From CAZIUL01 sp964542475 (GTDB taxonomy: Bacteria > Planctomycetota > B15-G4 > CAYZWU01): a stretch of DNA of 7,321 bases. The stretch covers positions 1 to 7,321 of the forward strand of contig CAZIUL010000108.1 of NCBI GenBank assembly GCA_964542475.1, read 5' to 3'. Shown here one piece after another: positions 1 to 4,360 of the stretch; position 1 is the stretch's first letter; the number at the start of each line of letters is the position of its first letter. Below the pieces are notes generated by a model that saw only the letters and a list, made by a program, of their open reading frames with translations, searched no databases and had not been told where the DNA came from. Position numbers and translations under genes: made by a program.

Positions 1-53
1 ACATTTTTCAAGTACTAAAACACTCTGCTAAAATCCGATTTTGGACAAGAGTG
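1..53. other. Non-aquaporin sequence at a breakpoint, possible mobile-element end
   Basis: From position 53 leftwards the sequence is no longer aqpZ. Read on the minus strand it begins CACTCTTGTCC and contains nested inverted repeats: CACTCT with AGAGTG, enclosing AAAATC-G-GATTTT. An abrupt switch inside a conserved gene into AT-rich, hairpin-forming DNA fits the terminus of an insertion sequence, or a recombination or deletion join. I do not recognise the family, and the other end lies outside the window. Confidence 0.4.
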
Positions 54-218
54 AGCAAAGGCCATTGTTAATACAGTAAGCCCGAAAGCCAAAGAAACAC
101 CCAGCAAGCCAATACCGACATCTGGAAATGCAGCTGCAAGAACGGCGCTACCACACCCTCCAAGTACAAGCCAAAATGTACCAATGAATTCCGCGCCTAG
201 TTTTTTTGTTAATGTCAT
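15..218 (-). pseudogene. aqpZ: Aquaporin Z, 3'-truncated remnant
   Basis: AqpZ is an inner-membrane tetrameric channel passing water. The first 55 residues match the N-terminus of bacterial AqpZ almost word for word (KKLGAEFIGTFWLVLGGCGS, then GIGLLGVSLAFGLTVLTMAFA), covering transmembrane helix 1 (about 11-31) and helix 2 (about 35-55). In an intact AqpZ the next residues are IGHISGCHLNPAV, holding the first NPA pore motif. Here the frame runs into 12 unrelated residues and stops, so both NPA motifs and four helices of a normal protein of about 230 residues are missing and no channel can form. The start is well supported: AAGGAG (plus-strand 225-230) lies 6 nt before the ATG. A TTGACA box (minus strand, 259-264) upstream could be part of a cassette promoter, but its -10 partner is weak. 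Homology ends at about position 54. The gene lies just behind an attC end, so it was probably a gene cassette. Confidence 0.85.
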
Positions 219-258
219 TTCTTGCTCCTTTGTTTATGAAATCGAAAATATAGATGTC

Positions 259-264
259 TGTCAA
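259..264 (-). promoter_or_regulatory. Possible -35 box upstream of aqpZ
   Basis: The minus strand has a perfect TTGACA 41 nt upstream of the aqpZ start codon, directly after the attC end. A 17-nt spacer puts the -10 at TTTCAT (236-241), which is a poor match. The aqpZ cassette may have carried its own weak promoter, but one good box alone is thin evidence. Confidence 0.25.
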
Positions 265-559
265 AGCTAACGTTTCCCGCCTCGGTTGCAGGACGGTCCT
301 ATAAAACAATGTGAAAACAACGATTGAAGTCTTGCTTATGAGCCCGTTGAAAAAGTCAGATCGGCTACGGCCGGCCCTTTTGCCCGATCTCTGCGTTGCG
401 AGATCCTCAACGAATCCACTGATTCGCCTGCGGTCTCGCGCCTTGACCTCGGGCAAAATGACTCGGCCTCGCTTACGAAGCACTTTTTCAACGGACTCTT
501 ATACCAACAGAATGCTCAAGCACATCGCTCGCACTGACAACTGATGGCGGTTGTTATGC
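265..559 (-). other. Integron attC recombination site, interrupted by a MITE
   Basis: On the minus strand the site opens with R'' GCATAAC (553-559), immediately after the cupin stop codon, and closes with R' GTTAGCT (265-271). The inner arms pair well: CCGCC-A-TC-A-GTTG (R'' side) against the reverse complement of CAAC-C-GA-GGCGG (R' side). This gives CCGCC..TC.GTTG on both arms with one extra unpaired base, the kind of extrahelical base that lets integrases read the folded strand. Further pairing (CAG..CG) continues inwards. Removing the 159-bp element and one TTAT copy leaves about 132 bp, close to the size of Vibrio cholerae VCR sites. R' deviates from the GTTRRRY consensus in one base (C for R). 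The position directly behind one gene and before the next is what the cassette model predicts. Confidence 0.7.
340..498. mobile_element. 159-bp palindromic MITE-like element with TTAT target duplication
   Basis: The ends are inverted repeats of about 17 bp, GAGCCCGTTGAAAAAGT on the left and, reversed, GAGTCCGTTGAAAAAGT on the right, with one mismatch. Each side is flanked by TTAT (336-339 and 499-502), a likely 4-bp target duplication. The inside is also an imperfect palindrome: TTTTGCCCGA occurs on both arms, and the exact centre is the hairpin CGAATC-CACT-GATTCG (411-426). The whole element can therefore fold into one long cruciform. It holds no gene; an open frame across it is incidental. 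Similar GTTGAAAAAG ends are, as I recall, common as dispersed elements in Desulfobacterota genomes. The mobilising transposase is not in the window. Confidence 0.75.
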
Positions 560-937
560 CTACTTTTGCAAGTCGAGACAATCAAAACGCTTCTTCGTGA
601 TCTCCGACTTCACCTTCCCGGTGTGTTCAATGCCGGCTGGTTCGAATAACATTAGCTTGACATGGCCTTGCGGCACCACACGATGCTCAACCTCTCGCTT
701 AACAATGTAAAATTCTCCAGCATTTAAGGTAACTTTTTTTTCTTTTTCTTGAACCTCGAGTATTCCATCTACAACAAAAAACATTTCATCTTCGCTATCA
801 TGTGTGTGCCAAGGAACCTTGTCTCCTTCACACCTTACAACCATGACAACTTGGTCGTTCAGCTCACCTACCACTTTCGGAGAAAAGGTGTCCTCAAACA
901 AATCAAAGCATTTTTCGATGTTGACTACCTTCGACAT
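560..937 (-). CDS. Small single-domain cupin, integron cassette gene
   Basis: This 125-residue protein is a typical stand-alone cupin (RmlC-like beta-barrel). Motif 1 is G38 to G58 with the metal ligands H44, H46 and E51 in WHTHDSEDEMFFVVDG. Motif 2 lies around G74 to H85 (AGEFYIVKREVEH), giving the fourth ligand, H85. The complete ligand set predicts bound Fe, Mn, Zn or Ni, but the reaction cannot be read from sequence: such cupins include isomerases, dioxygenases, sugar-binding and sensor proteins. It has no signal peptide, so it is cytoplasmic. The ATG has a clear AGGAG (plus-strand 944-948) 6 nt upstream. The gene starts just behind an attC end (954-960), and its TAG touches the R'' box of the next attC, the tight packing of an integron cassette. 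It is AT-rich compared with the genes to the right. The frame is intact. Confidence 0.85.
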   Translation of the reverse strand: MSKVVNIEKCFDLFEDTFSPKVVGELNDQVVMVVRCEGDKVPWHTHDSEDEMFFVVDGILEVQEKEKKVTLNAGEFYIVKREVEHRVVPQGHVKLMLFEPAGIEHTGKVKSEITKKRFDCLDLQK

Positions 938-953
938 TTGCAGCTCCTCATAT

Positions 954-1037
954 GCTTAACGTTTGACACTGAGCATTTTGGGCGGCTACTCACAAATATG
1001 CTCCGGTGCTTTGTCCGCAGATCTTAACAGGTTATGG
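954..1037 (-). other. Probable attC site ahead of the cupin cassette, R'' side unclear
   Basis: The minus strand reads TCAAACGTTAAGC, a good L'/R' end with a perfect GTTRRRY box (954-960), followed 5 nt later by the cupin ribosome site. Inside, GAGCAT pairs with ATGCTC around a loop, and GACA occurs on both arms. The outer partner is less certain: the best R'' candidate is CCATAAC (1031-1037), one base off consensus and set further from the arm than usual. A second GTTAAGA lies at 1022-1028 in the same orientation as R'. The site may be degenerate, or part of it could be an attI-type end. Confidence 0.5.
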
Positions 1038-1098
1038 TGTTACATCGGAACTGTCAAGAGTATCGGCTTTCTCCGTACGCCTGCTGCCCGGGAGAAGA

Positions 1099-1116
1099 GC
1101 CAAGCTGGAGCTTGGC
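1099..1116. repeat. Perfect 8-bp-arm palindrome, possible dispersed repeat
   Basis: GCCAAGCT-GG-AGCTTGGC is a perfect inverted repeat with a 2-nt spacer, followed by GTTCC. Short palindromes with the CCAAGCTGGAGCTTGG core recur in many environmental genomes as intergenic, REP-like repeats (from memory). It sits in the gap between the cassette array and the phosphoesterase gene. No T-run follows on either strand, so it does not look like an intrinsic terminator. Confidence 0.45.
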
Positions 1117-1183
1117 GTTCCAGGGTTTCCCGGTGTGCTGCCTGTCCCGAAATCCTGTTGATTGCGCGGCTGCGATGATTTAA

Positions 1184-1202
1184 CCTCTTCGGCTTCAAGA
1201 GG
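1184..1202 (+). promoter_or_regulatory. Hairpin covering the phosphoesterase ribosome-binding site
   Basis: CCTCTT (1184-1189), a 7-nt loop and AAGAGG (1197-1202) form a perfect 6-bp stem. The right arm is the Shine-Dalgarno sequence AAGAGGA (1197-1203), which lies 8 nt before a TTG codon at 1212. If the RNA folds this way, the ribosome site is hidden, which would lower or regulate translation. It could also be chance. Confidence 0.35.
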
Positions 1203-1211
1203 ACCGACACC

Positions 1212-2294
1212 TTGGGTACCGTTTCAGCAGAACTTTCAAACATGAACCTTACGAACTCACAGCTCGTCTCCTTGTTCGTGTACGCGTCAGCAGGCTTCTG
1301 CCTGTACATGCTGATTCTCAACCGGTGTCTGGTGCGCATGAAGGACGGCTGGCGGAAGCTGTTTTCCATCATCTTCGTTTTTTTCCTCTTCATGAGCGGA
1401 TCACTGGCCGCGGGACTTGCGGACGGGAAATGGATCGCCCTTCCCCTCCTTGTGCTGTGCCTGGTTGCGGCAGGCGAAGTGCGGCGTATTCTGATCCGGC
1501 GGTCATGTTCAAGCAGCGCTCCCAAGAACGCGGTTCCCCACAGGGGCGCCCTGTTGAAGCCGATGACGACCTTGGATTTGGCATCCTATCGCTACGATGT
1601 CACCCTTGCCGCCTGGGATGGCCGGCCCTTCAGGGTTGTTCATCTGACCGATCTCCATGTGCGTTTCAGGTACCCGTTCGCTTTCTACGAAGATGTTTTC
1701 CGCACGGCGGAAGCCATGGATCCAGACCTCGTGTTCATTACCGGCGACTTCGTCAGCACCAATGCTTCAACGTCGATCCTGCGTAAACTGCTCAAGCCCA
1801 TTGGCAGGCACGGGACTTACGCGGTGCTTGGTAATCATGACTACTGGGTGGATGAAGCCGGGGTCCGGGCCGCGGTGGAGGAGTCGGGGGTGGTGCTGTT
1901 GGGCCGCGAGCTTAGGGAGGTCTCCATCGGCTCCGCTTCGTTATGCTTGAGCGGGCTTGACGCTCCGTGGGGGAGCAAGCAAGACACGATGCCTTCCCCG
2001 GGGGCGGGTATCATTCATTTCGTGCTCAGCCATAACCCGGACAACATTTACCGGTTAAGCAAAAACGGTGTCCACTGCGTGTTCTCAGGGCACTTTCACG
2101 CCGGCCAGTTCCGCTTGCCCCTGCTGGGGTCCATAGTGGTTCCTTCCTTGTACGGCCGCCGCTTCGATCACGGCCTTTTCGAAGTTAACGGCACCCGCCT
2201 TTTCGTGAGCGGCGGTATAGGATCAGCCAGCCTCCCGTTCCGCATTTATTGTGAGCCGGACATTTTCGTGGTTGACATATCAGGTAAACCATAA
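1212..2294 (+). CDS. Membrane-anchored calcineurin-like metallophosphoesterase
   Basis: A two-metal phosphohydrolase with all family motifs: D147-L-H149, G178-D179, GNHD (207-210), H274 in SHNPD, and GHFH (293-296). The N-terminal 90 residues hold three hydrophobic helices (about 19-37, 50-68 and 74-89), then a basic patch (RRILIRR) and a linker to the catalytic domain (about 137-355). The layout resembles the YkoQ/YaeI/YkuE group, whose members hydrolyse phosphodiesters, and the related LpxG enzymes, which cleave UDP-diacylglucosamine in lipid A synthesis; the exact substrate here is unknown. The catalytic domain is probably cytoplasmic and membrane-bound. The start is ambiguous: TTG at 1212 has AAGAGGA 8 nt upstream, whereas the in-frame ATG at 1242 (residue 11, starting MNLTNSQ) has no clear ribosome site. 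No convincing promoter is seen upstream. It converges on the repeat-protein gene with a 45-nt gap. Confidence 0.88.
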   Translation: MGTVSAELSNMNLTNSQLVSLFVYASAGFCLYMLILNRCLVRMKDGWRKLFSIIFVFFLFMSGSLAAGLADGKWIALPLLVLCLVAAGEVRRILIRRSCSSSAPKNAVPHRGALLKPMTTLDLASYRYDVTLAAWDGRPFRVVHLTDLHVRFRYPFAFYEDVFRTAEAMDPDLVFITGDFVSTNASTSILRKLLKPIGRHGTYAVLGNHDYWVDEAGVRAAVEESGVVLLGRELREVSIGSASLCLSGLDAPWGSKQDTMPSPGAGIIHFVLSHNPDNIYRLSKNGVHCVFSGHFHAGQFRLPLLGSIVVPSLYGRRFDHGLFEVNGTRLFVSGGIGSASLPFRIYCEPDIFVVDISGKP

Positions 2295-2325
2295 CGCGGG
2301 TTTCATCTCCTCGCCTGTCTTCATC

Positions 2326-2339
2326 CCCCTGCTCAGGGG
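2326..2339. terminator. Short GC hairpin between convergent genes
   Basis: CCCCTG-CT-CAGGGG is a perfect inverted repeat in the 45-nt gap between two convergent stop codons, where a shared bidirectional terminator would be expected. The arms are short, the formal loop is only 2 nt, and neither side has a T-run, so it is at best a weak terminator. Confidence 0.25.
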
Positions 2340-4217
2340 TTAATCCGCCCGCAGCATGGAGGATCCCCCGGACAGGAAGCTGTTCTTTCCCGCGCCGTCG
2401 CTGAGCATGCCTGTTCCGTTGTCGCTGTTGTTTCCCTGCGATCCCTTCAATGCCGTGTATTGGTCATCGCCGCTGTCATCGACCAGAAAACCGGCGGATC
2501 CGGCCTCCCCCATTCCCTGGGAACGGCTGCGGGCCAGGTACTCGTCGCTGCCATCAAGGTCCCTCAAGACACCGATCCCCCCCCCGGCCCCGAAGCCCTG
2601 GCAGCGGTTCCCGCCGTTGTAAAAGTCATACCCTGACACGTCCAGAAGGAGGCCCAGCCCCGCGCCCCGGGATGCTCCCTGGCAGATGGAAGCGCCCTTG
2701 TAGATGTCATCCCCGGAAAGGTCAAGGAGCATTCCGATGCCGCCGGCCATTCCCGGTAAGATGCCGGCTGAGCATCCCTGGGAAAAACAGGCGGCCGCTG
2801 TTCTTTGCGCGATGCCGTGTTCGATCGACGCGCCTGGAGAAATGCAGTGGTAGATATCAAACCCGGCCTCCTCAACCAGGAGGCCGATGCCGTTTTGTGC
2901 GGCGAACCCCTGGCAGAGGCCTGCCCCCTTGTAAATGTCGTCTCCCCCTCCGTCGATCAGAACCCCCTGCCCGAAAGCTCCGGCCCCGAGGCTGAAGCGG
3001 CCCGCAAAGTACCTGTCGTCTCCGGAAGCATCCACGAGGAGCCCAAGCCCCAGGAACCCGGCGCCGAGCCCAATATGCCCGGTCCTGTAAACATCATTGC
3101 CGCAAAGGTCCACGATCGTACCAAAGCCCAGGATCCCGGCGGCCGCCATCCCCTGCCCTCCGGCGTAACTGTCATCTCCGCCGAGGTCGATGATCGTACA
3201 GCAGGAATCCGCGTGTGTTTGCTCCCGCGCACGATCAAGGCGCTCGTCAAAGAAGTAGTAGTCGTTCCCACCCAGGTCAATGATTATGAAGGCATCTTCA
3301 ACAGGATAGATGTTGTCGCCTTTCCCGCCCACCAGGACAGTACCGAACGATGTTCGAGCCGCATACAGGATGCCTTCCGGGAACCAGCTGTCTCCGGGTA
3401 TCTGGGGCAGATCCTCATCAATACTCGATTCCGTCATCTCCCGCAGCACCTGATCCAGGCCGTCGCAGTAGTAGACAAGGGAAAGGTATGCATGCGAAAG
3501 AGCCGGCGTGCCTGCTAGACCGGCGGCGCGATCTGCAAGGGCAAGGCATTGCTTCGGTACCTCGGCCTGGTTTTCAGTGTTCCCGGCCTGTTCAAAAAGC
3601 GACCGCAGCGCGTTCACGTCAATGTCCGCATCACGCCTTATCTTCCTGAAACGCGCTGCCGCCGGGCATGACCGCGCAAACAGCCTGGATAACCACGACC
3701 TGAATTCAGGAGACATTGCGCTCCAGTTTTGTGCTGACTGTTTCTGAATTTCACTTGCACTTTTTCCGCCGTATGACACCGGCATTGGAGAACACAGAGC
3801 GGTGAAGGCAATCCCTGGGTCGTGATTCCAGGACATGCTTTCCTTGCCCTTTCGCACGGCACCGAACTCTTGCGCGTATGTGCGCATCATGGCGGAACAG
3901 TAGCTGTTCGAATCCAAGGCATTGTCGAGAATTCGTTCCAGGCGCTTTCCCGCCTCTAACGGATCGCTGCAGAAACCGTTGTAGAGAGCGCTTTCGGACA
4001 GGTTGTTGTCCTCCAGGGACGAGGCGAGAAAGCTCGCGCTTCTCCCGAACATTTCGTGAAAACGCGTGATGGGAGGCAGGATGTCACGAAGCGGCCTTTT
4101 GCGCGGAAACGCGATTATCAACACAAAAACCGCCATAAGGAAAACCGCCAGGACGATCGTATGCGGCTTCGGCGATCCCCGGTTCTTTAACCTCTCCCTC
4201 TCCCCGTTTTCAGCCAT
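2340..4217 (-). CDS. Membrane-anchored protein with 26-27-residue D-x-x-G-x-D-x-Y repeats, unknown function
   Basis: I do not recognise a named family. A basic N-terminus (R7, R9, K11, R13, K17) precedes one hydrophobic segment (20-37), so the protein is probably anchored in the inner membrane with the rest exported. Residues about 40-290 form a mostly helical, Cys-containing region without a known motif. From about 297 to 614 there are about twelve copies of D-x-[GS]-G-x-D-x-Y, starting near 297, 314, 344, 370, 396, 422, 449, 499, 526, 553, 580 and 607. Spacing is 26 residues up to 422 and 27 afterwards, except 50 between 449 and 499. Between signatures come QG or LG, small residues, then G-x-G-x-L-x-D. 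Such regularity predicts a solenoid, perhaps a beta-helix with Asp ladders that bind Ca. It resembles RTX nonapeptides in Asp/Gly content but not in pattern. The ATG has AGAGGGG 10 nt upstream. Confidence 0.8.
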   Translation of the reverse strand: MAENGERERLKNRGSPKPHTIVLAVFLMAVFVLIIAFPRKRPLRDILPPITRFHEMFGRSASFLASSLEDNNLSESALYNGFCSDPLEAGKRLERILDNALDSNSYCSAMMRTYAQEFGAVRKGKESMSWNHDPGIAFTALCSPMPVSYGGKSASEIQKQSAQNWSAMSPEFRSWLSRLFARSCPAAARFRKIRRDADIDVNALRSLFEQAGNTENQAEVPKQCLALADRAAGLAGTPALSHAYLSLVYYCDGLDQVLREMTESSIDEDLPQIPGDSWFPEGILYAARTSFGTVLVGGKGDNIYPVEDAFIIIDLGGNDYYFFDERLDRAREQTHADSCCTIIDLGGDDSYAGGQGMAAAGILGFGTIVDLCGNDVYRTGHIGLGAGFLGLGLLVDASGDDRYFAGRFSLGAGAFGQGVLIDGGGDDIYKGAGLCQGFAAQNGIGLLVEEAGFDIYHCISPGASIEHGIAQRTAAACFSQGCSAGILPGMAGGIGMLLDLSGDDIYKGASICQGASRGAGLGLLLDVSGYDFYNGGNRCQGFGAGGGIGVLRDLDGSDEYLARSRSQGMGEAGSAGFLVDDSGDDQYTALKGSQGNNSDNGTGMLSDGAGKNSFLSGGSSMLRAD

Positions 4218-4263
4218 TGTTTTTGAGCCCCTCTTCCTGTCATGCCTAATAGCCGGTTATATG

Positions 4264-4293
4264 GTTATATTCATATATCGGCACAAACCTCAA
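4264..4293 (-). promoter_or_regulatory. Possible sigma-70-type promoter for the repeat protein gene
   Basis: On the minus strand, TTGAGG (4288-4293) and TATAAC (4264-4269) are separated by 18 nt, about 46 nt before the start codon at 4217. The -10 matches 5 of 6 consensus bases and the -35 matches 4. The sequence around it is an AT-rich island with a second TATAAC 8 bp downstream (4256-4261), unlike its GC-rich surroundings. It suggests the gene has its own promoter and is not only read through from the rhamnosidase. No clear terminator is seen behind the rhamnosidase stop. Confidence 0.4.
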
Positions 4294-4360
4294 AAAAGGT
4301 GACGCCGGAATACGGTGAATCGTGGTGCAGTTGTCCTGGCCCGCTTATTTCATACTCTCG

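Noticed and set aside
148..483. 111-codon minus-strand frame across aqpZ leader, attC and MITE
   Set aside because: It overlaps the aqpZ start region, the recombination site and the palindrome, and has no plausible protein features.
1040..1525. 161-codon minus-strand frame
   Set aside because: Antisense to the phosphoesterase N-terminus and the upstream palindrome; the composition is Arg-rich and motif-free.
2375..3330. RTX (hemolysin-type) calcium-binding repeats
   Set aside because: The GGxGxDxUx nonapeptide spacing is absent; the period is 26-27 residues with a different motif.
2805..3518. 237-codon open frame on the plus strand
   Set aside because: Antisense to the repeat protein. Its apparent periodicity simply mirrors the repeats on the other strand.
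4294..4360. Intrinsic terminator behind the rhamnosidase
   Set aside because: A T6 run exists on the minus strand (4293-4298 region) but no convincing stem precedes it.
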